A stretch of DNA of 64,000 nt, from contig NZ_CP009438.1 in NCBI RefSeq assembly GCF_000761215.1, positions 744,001 through 808,000 of the forward strand, read 5' to 3'. The position numbers were made by a program, and so were the translations under genes. Within the stretch, counting starts at the first letter, position 1; each line of letters opens with the position of its first letter. Shown here piece after piece: positions 36,910 to 47,476 of the stretch. The notes beneath the pieces were generated by a model. It was not told where the DNA came from, ran no database searches, and was given only the letters and a program-made list of their open reading frames with translations. The stretch is from Streptomyces glaucescens. GTDB lineage: Bacteria > Actinomycetota > Actinomycetes > Streptomycetales > Streptomycetaceae.

Positions 36910-37706
36910 ACCCGGGGACCGGCCCCGTGGCCGGCGCGTGCCGCGGCGCGGGCGTACCGGCGCCCGGTGGCGGCGTACCACTGGACGGCCAGCGCCGCGG
37001 CGAGGAGAAGTTCCACGGCGTCACCGCCGTAGTACATGAGCTGCGCACCGGTGTGCAGGTCGCCGGCGGCGAACTTGGTGCCCGGGGGTCCCGCCGCGTA
37101 CAGGCCCTTGGCCAGGACGGCGTGCGCGGCCCCGGCGAGCAGCAGCGTCCCGGCGCGCAGCGGCAGGCTCCGCGGCCCACGCACCGGATCGAGCCGGCAG
37201 ACGGCGAAGCCGAACAGCAGGCCCGCAGCCACCATGTGCAGGTGGACGAGGACGTCCAGCGGCGGGTGGTGGTGGGTGAGGGACATCAGTCCGGTGCGGT
37301 AAAGAGCCCACGTGCCCCCGATGTGGAGGACCGCGGCGAGCGGGGGCAGCAGCAGCCATCCGGCGGGCCTGGAATGGGCCACGCGCAGCAGAGTGCGCCG
37401 CGGGCCGCCGGGCGGCAGGGTGCGCAGCGTCAGGGTGAGCGGGCGGGCCAGGACGAGCAGCACCGGTGCCGCCATGCCGACGAGCAGGTGGCGGGCGGAG
37501 TGCTCGGTGAAGGGACCGCCGGGCAGCGGCCCGCACCACCCCCACAGCAGCAGCGCCAGGCCGGTGCCGAACGTCGCGTCCCGCCGCCGTGGCCAGCCGT
37601 CGCCGCGGCGCCGCAGCCGCCCCGCGGCCAGCGTGTACGCGACACCGGCGAGGACGCACACGAGGGCGGCCTGCGGTCCGAGGGGCGGGGGGTGGCCGGT
37701 CGTCAC
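36891..37706 (-). CDS. CtaG-type cytochrome c oxidase assembly membrane protein
   Basis: 271 residues, about seven membrane helices. CtaG/Caa3-type features: WGWCGPLPGGPFTEHSARHLLVGMAAPVLLVLARP, LHIGGTWALYRTG, HHPPLDVLVHLHMVAAGLLFGFAVCRLDPV, and DLHTGAQLMYYGGDAVE. The many intramembrane histidines suit a copper-linked role in oxidase assembly. The GTG at 37706 overlaps the DUF2243 stop by four bases, so the two are coupled. Direct function in this organism is inferred from the family. Confidence 0.85.
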   Translation of the reverse strand: MTTGHPPPLGPQAALVCVLAGVAYTLAAGRLRRRGDGWPRRRDATFGTGLALLLWGWCGPLPGGPFTEHSARHLLVGMAAPVLLVLARPLTLTLRTLPPGGPRRTLLRVAHSRPAGWLLLPPLAAVLHIGGTWALYRTGLMSLTHHHPPLDVLVHLHMVAAGLLFGFAVCRLDPVRGPRSLPLRAGTLLLAGAAHAVLAKGLYAAGPPGTKFAAGDLHTGAQLMYYGGDAVELLLAAALAVQWYAATGRRYARAAARAGHGAGPRVQRPQA

Positions 37707-38179
37707 GGTGTCCGCGGGCCCCGCCGGGCGGCCCGGACGGACAGTGCCGCGCCGACGAGGAGCAGGGCGAGGCCGGCCAGGTTCCAGGCCCAGTCGTACG
37801 GGGTCACGTCGACGCCGTAGCGGATCTGGTGCAGTCGCAGCAGCTTGTGGTCGACGATCCCGTCGAAGAGCTGGAAGGCGCCCAGGCCGAGGAGGAGTCC
37901 GGCCCGGGCGTGGGCCGGTGACAGGGCGTCCCGTCGGCGCAGGTCGGCGAAGAGGACGAACCCGGCGACCAGCGCGAGCAGTTCCGCGGTGTGCAGCAGG
38001 CCGTCCGACAGCAGTGCCACCCCGTCGGAGGACCGGTCGTAGAAGTGGTGCCAGTGGAGGATCTGGTGGAACACGATCTCGTCGATCGCGGCCATGACCG
38101 CCGCGCCGATCACGGCGCCTACGGCCAGGGACCGACGGGGCTCGGTCGCGCGCCGGGCGTGCGTCCGCTGTTCATCCAT
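37703..38179 (-). CDS. DUF2243 membrane protein
   Basis: 158 residues with four hydrophobic segments. IDEIVFHQILHWHHFYD near the N-terminus and LFDGIVDHKLLRLHQIRYG later are the His/Asp-rich signatures of DUF2243, likely a metal-binding membrane protein. It is translationally coupled to a CtaG-type gene, a pairing seen in other actinobacteria, suggesting a shared part in metal or haem-copper oxidase handling. Function is not established. Confidence 0.85.
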   Translation of the reverse strand: MDEQRTHARRATEPRRSLAVGAVIGAAVMAAIDEIVFHQILHWHHFYDRSSDGVALLSDGLLHTAELLALVAGFVLFADLRRRDALSPAHARAGLLLGLGAFQLFDGIVDHKLLRLHQIRYGVDVTPYDWAWNLAGLALLLVGAALSVRAARRGPRTP

Positions 38180-38225
38180 GCCTCCACGCCTTTCCCCGCT
38201 TCTGTCCCGTCATGCTCCTGACGAA

Positions 38226-38253
38226 GACGGACGGCCGGTTCCGGCCGTCCGTC
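38226..38253 (-). terminator. Hairpin terminator downstream of ku
   Basis: Perfect 13-base arms at 38226-38238 and 38241-38253 around TT, ten bases past the ku stop codon on the minus strand. Confidence 0.75.
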
Positions 38254-38263
38254 CGGGGCGCCG

Positions 38264-39412
38264 TCAGGCGGCCACCGTCTTCTTCCCCGGACGTCCCGTG
38301 CGCTGCGGGCGCCCGGTGCGGGCGAGGGCGTCGATCAGCTCCTCCCGGCTCATCTTCGACCGGCCGGCGACGTCCAGGCCGGTCGCGCGCTGGTACAGCT
38401 CCGCCTTGCTCAGCTTGCGCAGTTCGGACTTGGGGGCGGCCCTCTGCGTGGCCTTCCCGGTGGCCTTCCCGGTGGCCTTCTCCCCCGCCTTGCCGGTGGT
38501 CTTCCGCGCGGGCCTCCGCTTCGCCGAGCCCTCCGCGCGCTCGGTGCGCTCCCGGCGCTCCGCGGGCGCCCGGCGCCGGGTGCGTTCCGCGGGCTCCGGG
38601 CGCTCCGCGCGCTTCCTGCCCGTCTTCGCGGTGCCGCGGGCACGGTCGATGCTGCCCTGCAGGACCTCCATCAGGTCGATGACGTCGGTCGCCGCGGGCG
38701 CCTCCTCGGCGGGCGTGATCTCCTGGCCCTCCGCCTTCGCCCGCACCAGGTCCCGCACCTTCTCCTGGTAGGTGTCGTGGTAGCGGGACGGCTCCCACGG
38801 CCCGCTCAGCGCGTCGACCAGCTGCACCGCCATGTCCAGCTCCTTGCCCCGGCCGGCCCGGGCCGTGGGCAGTTCGGGCAGCTCCCTGCCGGGGTCCCGG
38901 ACCTCGTCGGCCCAGTGCAGGGTCTGCAGGACGAGCAGCCGTTCCTCCGCCCGCAGGGCGGTCAGGTACTGCCTGCCCCGCATCACGAGCGTGGCGATCC
39001 CGGCCTTCCCGGACTCGGCCAGTGCCGCGCGCAGCAGTTCGTACACCTTCTGGTACTGCTCGCCCCGGGGGGCGACGTAGTAGGTGCGGGCGAAGTAGAC
39101 CGGCTCGATCTCCGCCAGGTCGACGAAGTCGGAGATCTCGACGGTCCGCGAGCGGCCCGGGGCGATGTCGTCGAGTTCGTCGGGCTCGACGACGACGTAC
39201 TCGCCCTCCCCCACCTCGAAGCCCTTGACGATGTCGGCGGCGGTCACCTCCTCGCCGGTGCGCTCGTTGACCCGTCGGTTGCGGATGCGGTCGGAGGTGC
39301 CGCGCTGGAGCTGGTGGAAGTGGACCGTGTGGTCCTCGGTCGCCGTGTACAGGCCGACCGGCACGGTGACCAGTCCGAACGTGATCACGCCGGTCCACAT
39401 CGCCCGGGCCAT
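38264..39412 (-). CDS. ku: Ku DNA end-binding protein with Lys/Arg-rich tail and SAP-like end
   Basis: 382 residues. Homodimeric Ku binds double-strand DNA ends and recruits ligase in non-homologous end joining. The beta-barrel core runs from the start ([35 protein letters not shown]) to about 260, with [21 protein letters not shown] and [17 protein letters not shown] as conserved blocks. The tail from about 265 is rich in Arg, Lys and Ala and includes TGKA repeats. It ends in a SAP/Rho-N-like helix pair ([13 protein letters not shown]...[14 protein letters not shown]). Long basic tails occur in Streptomyces Ku proteins and bind DNA. No ligase D lies in the window. The start ATG is 39412. Confidence 0.94.
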   Translation of the reverse strand: MARAMWTGVITFGLVTVPVGLYTATEDHTVHFHQLQRGTSDRIRNRRVNERTGEEVTAADIVKGFEVGEGEYVVVEPDELDDIAPGRSRTVEISDFVDLAEIEPVYFARTYYVAPRGEQYQKVYELLRAALAESGKAGIATLVMRGRQYLTALRAEERLLVLQTLHWADEVRDPGRELPELPTARAGRGKELDMAVQLVDALSGPWEPSRYHDTYQEKVRDLVRAKAEGQEITPAEEAPAATDVIDLMEVLQGSIDRARGTAKTGRKRAERPEPAERTRRRAPAERRERTERAEGSAKRRPARKTTGKAGEKATGKATGKATQRAAPKSELRKLSKAELYQRATGLDVAGRSKMSREELIDALARTGRPQRTGRPGKKTVAA

Positions 39413-39519
39413 GGGTGACGCTCCTCGGTCCCTGGAGCACCCCGGCACGGGTGCCCCCTGCCCTCCACGCTGGCACCGTCACGCCGGGGACGCGCGCCGG
39501 ACGCGGCACATGGAGCACG

Positions 39520-39537
39520 CCCCCGGCGCGCCGGGGG
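39520..39537 (-). terminator. GC palindrome after the alpha-xylosidase gene
   Basis: Contiguous perfect palindrome with 9-base arms (39520-39528/39529-39537), 38 bases beyond the stop; a tight hairpin with a four-base loop could form. Confidence 0.5.
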
Positions 39538-39574
39538 GCGGCGCCCTTCCGCACCCTTCGCCGCCGCCGACGGG

Positions 39575-41866
39575 TCACCGGCCCGGAGCGGCCGGCCGCC
39601 GCAGCGGGACGGTCACCTCCCCCGTGCCCTGCGCGCTCGCGCCGCCGGCGACGCGCACGGTGAACGGCCGGCCGGTGCCGTCCGCGGTGACGCGCAGGAC
39701 CTCGCCCTCGCGGCGCACGCGGAACACGGCGGCCCGCGCGCCCGTCAGGTCCGGCACCCCGGCCTCGCGGGCGTACTCGGCGGAGGCCGGCGGATGGACG
39801 AGCAGGGTCGGGTTGTCCAGCCAGTCGCCGTCGGGCCGCCGGTCGTCGCCGGCCAGGGGCAGGACGGCGCCCTCCCGGACGTACAGCGGCAGGCTGTCGT
39901 AGCCGTGCCGTTCGGTGCGCCACGCCGGTCCGGTGACCCGTTCGCCGCTGAGCAGGTGGGTCCAGGTCCCCTCGGGGAGGTAGACCTCGACCTGGCCGTC
40001 CTCGGTGAACACCGGCGCGACGAGGAGGTCGGGGCCGAGCATGTACTGGCGGTCGAGCGGGCGGCACGCCGGGTCGTGCGGGAATTCCAGGACCATGGGC
40101 CGCATCACCGGCACGCCGGTGCGGTGGGCCTCGACGGCGGCGCCGTACAGGTAGGGCATCAGGCGGTGCTTGAGCAGGGTGAATTCGCGGGCGACGTCGA
40201 CGGCCTCCTCGCCGAACTCCCACGGCACCCGGTAGGACGACGAACCGTGCAGGCGGCTGTGGGAGGACAGCAGGCCGAAGGCCAGCCAGCGCTTGAAGAC
40301 CGACGGGACGGGCGTGCCCTCGAAGCCGCCGATGTCGTGGCTCCAGAAGCCGAAGCCGCTCAGCGACAGGGACAGTCCGCCCCGCAGCGACTCGGCCATG
40401 GCCTCGAAGGAGGACCAGCAGTCGCCGCCCCAGTGCACGGGGTACTGCTGCCCGCCGGCGGTCGCGGAGCGGGCGAAGACCACGGCTTCGCCGGGGCCCC
40501 GCTCCTCGGTGAGGAGGTCGAACACGGTCCGGTTGTAGAGCTGGGTGTAGTAGTTGTGCATCCGCTCCGGGTCGGACCCGTCGTGCCAGACGACGTCGGT
40601 CGGGATCCGCTCGCCGAAGTCCGTCTTGAAGCAGTCCACGCCCTGGTCGAGGAGCGGCTTCAGCTTCGAACGGAACCAGGCGCGGGCGTCGGGGCTCGTG
40701 AAGTCGACCAGCCCCATGCCGGCCTGCCACAGGTCCCACTGCCACACGTCGCCGTCCGGCCGGCGCACCAGGTGCCCGAGCGCGGCGGCCTCGTCGAACA
40801 GCGGGGACTTCTGCGCTATGTACGGGTTGATCCAGGCGCTGACCTTCAGCCCCTTCGCCTTGAGCCGGGCGAGCATGCCCTCCGGGTCGGGGAAGACCTC
40901 GGGGTCCCACTGGAAGTCGCACCACTGGTACTCGCGCATCCAGAAGCAGTCGAAGTGGAAGACGGACAGCGGGATGCCGCGCTCGGCCATGCCGTCGACG
41001 AACGACATCACGGTCGCCTCGTCGTAGTCGGTGGTGAAGGACGTGCTGAGCCAGAGCCCGAACGACCAGGCGGGCGGCAGGGCCGGGCGGCCGGTCAGGG
41101 CGGTGTAGCGGGTGAGGACGTCCTTCGGGGTGGGGCCCGCGATGACGTAGTACTCCAGCGTCTGGTCCGCGACGCTGAACTGCACCTGCCCGACGGACTC
41201 GGAGCCGATCTCGAAGGAGACCGCGCCGGGGTGGTTGACGAAGACGCCGTAGCCGCGTGAGGACAGGTAGAAGGGGATGTTCTTGTAGGCCTGCTCACTG
41301 CTGGTGCCGCCGTCGGCCTGCCAGACGTCGACGACCTGGCCGTTCTTGACGAAGGGGGTGAAGCGCTCGCCGAGTCCGTAGATCTGCTCGCCGACGCCGA
41401 GGGCGAGCTGGGCGAGGACGTGGTGGGTGCCGTCGGCGGTGGTGGCGAAGGCGGTGCCCTTGCGGCCGGCCCGGGTCACCTCCCGTCCGTCCGGGTCGTG
41501 GAAGGTCAGGGTCCACGGGGCCGCCCGGTCCAGGCGCAGGGTCAGTGCGCCGCTGGTCAGCTCGGTGACGGTGCCGTCCCGGCGGACCTGGCCCGCACCG
41601 CCGGGCTCGGCCGCGAGGGCGAAGTCCGGTCCCGGGCGCAGCCTGCCGGCGTGATGGGTGACGCGCACTCCGATGACGCCCTCGGCGGGCGAGAAGCAGT
41701 CGACGGTGAGGAGCGGCGCGTTGAGCGTGTCGCCTCGGTGTCTGACTTTCTGCGCGGAGGCGTGGGCGGTGAAGCGCTTCGATTGAACGCGCACGTCACG
41801 GACCTCGGTGGCGTATGCGACCTGGACGCCGTCACGGATGCGCCAGAACCCGTTGGTGAACTTCAT
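39575..41866 (-). CDS. yicI: Alpha-xylosidase, GH31 (YicI type)
   Basis: 763 residues, no signal peptide, so intracellular. Starts MKFTNGFWRIRDGVQVAYATEVRDV, exactly like YicI-type enzymes. The nucleophile is D416 in CFKTDFGERIP and the acid/base D482 in HWGGDCWSS; both fall at the same residue numbers as in E. coli YicI. It would remove xylose from isoprimeverose and similar xyloglucan fragments. Divergent from it lie the fused remnants of a sugar ABC importer, presumably its former partner. Since that importer is gone, substrate must enter by another system. ATG at 41866. A palindrome inside its 5' coding region may be an operator. Confidence 0.94.
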   Translation of the reverse strand: MKFTNGFWRIRDGVQVAYATEVRDVRVQSKRFTAHASAQKVRHRGDTLNAPLLTVDCFSPAEGVIGVRVTHHAGRLRPGPDFALAAEPGGAGQVRRDGTVTELTSGALTLRLDRAAPWTLTFHDPDGREVTRAGRKGTAFATTADGTHHVLAQLALGVGEQIYGLGERFTPFVKNGQVVDVWQADGGTSSEQAYKNIPFYLSSRGYGVFVNHPGAVSFEIGSESVGQVQFSVADQTLEYYVIAGPTPKDVLTRYTALTGRPALPPAWSFGLWLSTSFTTDYDEATVMSFVDGMAERGIPLSVFHFDCFWMREYQWCDFQWDPEVFPDPEGMLARLKAKGLKVSAWINPYIAQKSPLFDEAAALGHLVRRPDGDVWQWDLWQAGMGLVDFTSPDARAWFRSKLKPLLDQGVDCFKTDFGERIPTDVVWHDGSDPERMHNYYTQLYNRTVFDLLTEERGPGEAVVFARSATAGGQQYPVHWGGDCWSSFEAMAESLRGGLSLSLSGFGFWSHDIGGFEGTPVPSVFKRWLAFGLLSSHSRLHGSSSYRVPWEFGEEAVDVAREFTLLKHRLMPYLYGAAVEAHRTGVPVMRPMVLEFPHDPACRPLDRQYMLGPDLLVAPVFTEDGQVEVYLPEGTWTHLLSGERVTGPAWRTERHGYDSLPLYVREGAVLPLAGDDRRPDGDWLDNPTLLVHPPASAEYAREAGVPDLTGARAAVFRVRREGEVLRVTADGTGRPFTVRVAGGASAQGTGEVTVPLRRPAAPGR
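41769..41782. promoter_or_regulatory. LacI-like palindrome inside the 5' end of the alpha-xylosidase gene
   Basis: GAAGCGCTTC at 41771-41780 within TCGAAGCGCTTCAC (minus strand), 84-97 bases inside the coding region. The same 14-mer with one change occurs at 42154-42167. It also encodes Ser-Lys-Arg-Phe here, so chance is possible. Confidence 0.35.
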
Positions 41867-42150
41867 GGTCTTCCTCGGGGGGAGCGGGACTGTCGGCGGG
41901 GACTGCGGAGACTGTCGCCCGGGGAGTTGGATCGTACACAGCGGACACCGGGGGCACCCCCTGTTCATGCGAATTTTCTCCCCGCTGAACAGGCACTTTC
42001 TGGATGTGTGACCGATCGGGCGGTCGTGGGGAGCGTGGAAGAAGTCGTGTACGGGTCTAGCGGGGCACCCGGGGACTGGCGTATTGGTCATCTGGCCGAA
42101 CAAAATCTCCGGCGGGGAGGCCGGGCACGTCCGACAGCAGGGACCGCCGT

Positions 42151-42482
42151 GTATCGAAGCGCTTCAACCACTGCCGCGCCACGGTCCCACTCGCCGCCGT
42201 CTGCCTCCTGGTGGCAGGCCTGACCGGATGCGCCCGGCAGCGCGACGGCCACGTCCACACCGTGCTGAACTCCTCGACCGACGAGAGCTACCACCGCTGG
42301 GACGCCGAGGCGACGAGGTCCAGCCGATCACGCTCGGCATCCACCAGTACATCGGCGCGCACGTCGGCGACCGGGGTGCGGTGATGGCCGCGTCCGTGCT
42401 GTCCGCGGTGCCCGCGGCGGTGCTGCTCGTCCTCGCCCAGAAGTACATCGCCGCGGGCCTGCCCGGCGGTTCCGCGAAGTGA
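42151..42482 (+). pseudogene. Deletion fusion of a sugar-binding lipoprotein start and a MalG-type permease end
   Basis: Two unrelated pieces lie back to back. In frame with position 42160 is a lipoprotein start: SKRFNHCRATVPLAAVCLL with lipobox VAGLTGC, then ARQRDGHVHTVLNSSTDESYHRWDAEA, as in family 1 solute-binding proteins. Near 42312 this gives way, in another frame, to the last 56 residues of a MalG-type permease (QPITLGIHQYIGAHVGDRGAVMAASVLSAVPAAVLLVLAQKYIAAGLPGG), ending at the TGA 42480-42482. The missing middle (most of the binding protein, one permease, most of the second) would be about 2.5-3 kb. The expected start codon reads GTA at 42151, behind AGGGA. Nothing functional should be made. 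Confidence 0.8.
42154..42167. promoter_or_regulatory. LacI-like palindrome at the start of the importer remnant
   Basis: TCGAAGCGCTTCAA at the 5' end of the decayed lipoprotein gene; 13 of 14 bases equal the inverted copy inside the alpha-xylosidase gene 385 bases away. Also encodes Ser-Lys-Arg-Phe in the remnant. Confidence 0.35.
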
Positions 42483-42612
42483 CCCGCCCCCGCCCCGCCC
42501 CAGGGGCGGAAAATGTCCGCGCCTTCTCGTACGTTTGTTGTGCGTGAATGCCCTGCGTGTTTCACGGCGGCACGGTCCGCGGTGCGCGACGATACGAATC
42601 GCGGCCCTGTGA

Positions 42613-44853
<2,241 letters not shown>

Positions 44854-44860
44854 GCCGGTG

Positions 44861-44890
44861 TCCCGGCCGGCCGCTCGCGGCCGGCCGGGA
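44861..44890. terminator. Perfect hairpin between convergent katG and CNNM genes
   Basis: 13-base perfect arms at 44861-44873 and 44878-44890 with loop CTCG, 8 bases after the katG stop and 21 bases from the opposite gene's stop. Should work in both directions. Confidence 0.85.
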
Positions 44891-44910
44891 CGCTCCGCCG
44901 CGGGAGGCCG

Positions 44911-45930
44911 TCACGCCCGCTGCGGCTGGAGGTAACGGGCCAGCAGGTCGTCCAGGCTGACCATGCCGGTGAGCCGGCCGGCGTCGTCGCGGACCACGGC
45001 GAGCGAGGCACGGCGCCGGCGCAGCAGGTCGATGGCGTCGGCGACCGTGGCGCCGCCGGTCAGCTCGGGTACCGGGCGGGCCAGGGAGCGGGCGCTGGTG
45101 GTCCGCCCCCGGGCACGCGCGACCAGGGCGTCGCGGGCGTGCACCGAGCCGAGGACGGTGCCGCGTTCCCGGACCAGCAGCCGGGTGCGGTCGTCCGCGG
45201 CGGCCCGGCGCAGGATCTCGTCGGCGTCGGCGCCGCCGTCCACCCAGGTGATCTCGGTGGCCGGCACCAGCAGCTCCCGCACCGGGGTCTCCGGCTCGGT
45301 CAGCGAACGCGTGAGCAGCTCCGAGTCCGACTCGCTGATCAGTCCGAGCCGTTCGGACTCCGCCACCAGGTGGGTGAGCTGCTCACGGTCGTGCACCGCG
45401 GCCAGCTCGTCGCGCGGGGTGACCCGGCACAGCCGTACCAGCGCGTTGCTCATCCGGTTCAGCACCCGGATCAGCGGGCGCACGGCCGTCACCACGGCCC
45501 GGAAGGGCGGGGACAGCAGCATCGCCGAGCGCTCCGGACGGGCGATGGCCCAGGACTTGGGGGCCATCTCACCGACCACCATGTGCAGGAACACCACGAC
45601 GATCATGGCGACGGCGAACGCGACGCCGTAGCTCACCGCGCCGGGCAGTCCCAGCTTGTGCAGCAGCGGGTCGAGCTCGTGGGAGATCGCGGGCTTGGAC
45701 ACCGAGCCGAGTCCCAGGGTGCAGACGGTGATGCCGAGCTGGGCGCCGGCCAGCATCAGCGACAGTTCGCGCATGCCGGCCAGGGCGGCCCCGGCGCCGC
45801 GCCGCCGCTCGGCCGCCGCCTTCTCGATGCGGTGCCGTTTGGCGGCGACCAGGGCGAACTCGGCCGCCACGAAGAACCCGCTGCCGATCAGCAGCAGCAC
45901 GGTCACGAAGACCGCGGTCGGGAAGCTCAT
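44911..45930 (-). CDS. CNNM-domain/CBS membrane protein (CorC/HlyC-like), short form
   Basis: 339 residues. An N-terminal CNNM (DUF21) transmembrane domain with three or four helices (about 1-140: VAAEFALVAAKRHRIE, LMLAGAQLGITVCTLGLGSV, FLHMVVGEMAPKSWAI) is followed by a CBS pair (about 200-335: VPATEITWVDGGADADEILRRA..., VADAIDLLRRRRASLAVVRD). It lacks the C-terminal CorC transporter-associated domain that its partner has. Family members are linked to magnesium or cobalt transport. Its ATG at 45930 overlaps the stop of the larger partner by four bases. The long/short pairing recurs in the second pair at 47.5-49.8 kb. Confidence 0.9.
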   Translation of the reverse strand: MSFPTAVFVTVLLLIGSGFFVAAEFALVAAKRHRIEKAAAERRRGAGAALAGMRELSLMLAGAQLGITVCTLGLGSVSKPAISHELDPLLHKLGLPGAVSYGVAFAVAMIVVVFLHMVVGEMAPKSWAIARPERSAMLLSPPFRAVVTAVRPLIRVLNRMSNALVRLCRVTPRDELAAVHDREQLTHLVAESERLGLISESDSELLTRSLTEPETPVRELLVPATEITWVDGGADADEILRRAAADDRTRLLVRERGTVLGSVHARDALVARARGRTTSARSLARPVPELTGGATVADAIDLLRRRRASLAVVRDDAGRLTGMVSLDDLLARYLQPQRA

Positions 45931-47264
45931 GCGCTGTCCTCCGGCTTCCCGGCGAGCCGCTCGATCCGGACCCGCTCCGGCACGTGCCGGTCCAGGGTGC
46001 GTACGTCGATGACCGCGCCGCCGCCGTCGGGCAGCTCCACGGTGATCCGGTCCCCGATGGCCGGGAAACGGCCGAGCCGGTCGACGATCAGGCCGGCCAC
46101 GGTGTCGTAGTCCTCGTCCCCGGGCAGCTCGACGCCGGTCGCGCCGGCCACCTCGTCGAGCCGGCGGCCGGCGTCGACGAGCCAGCCGGGTCCGTCGGCG
46201 ACGGCGACCTCGGTGACGGTGTCGGACTCGTCGGCGATGTCGCCCACCAGTTCCTCGGCGATGTCCTCGTACGTGACGATGCCGGCGACGCCGCCGTGCT
46301 CGTCGAGGACCACGGCGAACTCGTCGTCGCGTTCGCGCATGCGCTCCACGGCGTCCGGCAGGGGCAGGGTGTCCGGCAGCAGCAGGGGACGCCGGGCGAC
46401 CGTGCCCGCCGTCGTCCCCGCGAGCCGGCCGGCGGGCAGTGCCATCAGCTCACGGACGCCGAGGACGCCCGCGACGTCGTCGGGGTGGTCGCCGAGGACG
46501 GGGTAGTTGGAGTGGCCGTGCCGGCCGATGAGGCCGACCGCCTCATCGGCGGTGGCGTCCTTGCGGACGAAGACGGCGTCGACGCGCGGCACCATCACCT
46601 CGTCCAGCGTCCGCTCGGAGAACTCCAGCGCGTGGTCGAGCAGGTCGGCGGTCCCGCGCGGCAGGTGCCCCTGCTCGTGGGACTCCCCGATCAGCTGGCC
46701 CAGCTCCTCCAGGGTGGCACCGTGGTGCAGTTCCTCGACCGGCTCGATGCCCACCCTGCGCAGCAGCCTGCCGGCCGCCCCGTCGAAGATCCGCACGACC
46801 GGGCCGACGACCCTCAGGTACGCCAGCGTGGACGCGGCCAGCGACCTCGCCAGCCGCTCCGGGACGGCGATGGCGAGGTTCTTCGGAGCCAGTTCGCCCA
46901 GCACCATCTGCACCGCCGTCGCCAGCACGAAGGCCAGCACGACCGAGAGGCCGGTGACCACGCCGTCGGGGAGCCCGGAACCCGCCAGCGCGGGCCTGAG
47001 CAGCGCCGACACGGACGGTTCGGCGATGAAGCCGACGACCAGGCCGGTCACCGTGATGCCGAGCTGCGCGCCGGAGAGCATGAACGACAGCCGCTCCAGC
47101 ACCTTCAGGGCGCGGGCGGCCTTGCGGTCCCCCGCCTGGGCCGCCCGGGCGAGTGCCAGCCGGTCGGCGGAGACGTACGCGAACTCCTGGGCGACGAAGT
47201 AGCCGGTGCCCGCGGTCAGCACGAACACGGCCAGCACGCCCAGCCACGCTTCCACGGCACTCAT
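45927..47264 (-). CDS. CNNM/CBS/CorC_HlyC membrane protein, long form
   Basis: 445 residues. CNNM membrane domain (VAQEFAYVSADRLALARAAQAGDRKA, FMLSGAQLGITVTGLVVGF, MVLGELAPKNLAIAVPE), then a CBS pair (about 215-335, VMVPRVDAVFVRKDATADEAVGL, DEFAVVLDEHGGVAGIVTYEDIAEELVGDI), then a CorC_HlyC domain (about 355-435, GDEDYDTVAGLIVDRLGRFPAIGD). Probable divalent cation transport or its regulation at the cell membrane. First gene of a coupled pair; a SigR-like promoter element lies about 125 bases upstream. Confidence 0.92.
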   Translation of the reverse strand: MSAVEAWLGVLAVFVLTAGTGYFVAQEFAYVSADRLALARAAQAGDRKAARALKVLERLSFMLSGAQLGITVTGLVVGFIAEPSVSALLRPALAGSGLPDGVVTGLSVVLAFVLATAVQMVLGELAPKNLAIAVPERLARSLAASTLAYLRVVGPVVRIFDGAAGRLLRRVGIEPVEELHHGATLEELGQLIGESHEQGHLPRGTADLLDHALEFSERTLDEVMVPRVDAVFVRKDATADEAVGLIGRHGHSNYPVLGDHPDDVAGVLGVRELMALPAGRLAGTTAGTVARRPLLLPDTLPLPDAVERMRERDDEFAVVLDEHGGVAGIVTYEDIAEELVGDIADESDTVTEVAVADGPGWLVDAGRRLDEVAGATGVELPGDEDYDTVAGLIVDRLGRFPAIGDRITVELPDGGGAVIDVRTLDRHVPERVRIERLAGKPEDSA

Positions 47265-47389
47265 CGAACACCGTCCCGCCGTGTGCCGTGCTCACGGGGT
47301 TCCTGGCGGGACGGTCGGGGACTGTGCCCCGAGGGGTCCGTCGGTCTGGCGGACAAGCAGCGACTCCTCGTCTTGGTAGGTATCCGGAC

Positions 47390-47416
47390 AACGATTCCGG
47401 CCGAGATTTCGTTCCC
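47390..47416 (-). promoter_or_regulatory. SigR-like promoter element
   Basis: Reading the minus strand: GGGAAC, 18 bases, GTT. The known thiol-stress SigR consensus is GGGAAT-N18/19-GTT, so only the last base of the first box differs. It precedes the long CNNM gene start at 47264 by about 125 bases. A long leader would result. Confidence 0.45.
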
Positions 47417-47476
47417 GGTCCGGCCGCCCGCCGCCTCCGGGGCGGCGGGCGCGGCCGGGCGAGCGGTCCCCGGGTG

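Noticed and set aside
42084..42482. A single 132-codon gene from the TTG at 42084
   Set aside because: Only its C-terminal 56 residues resemble a known family (permease), and the upstream part is out of frame with a lipoprotein start. It is better explained as a deletion fusion.
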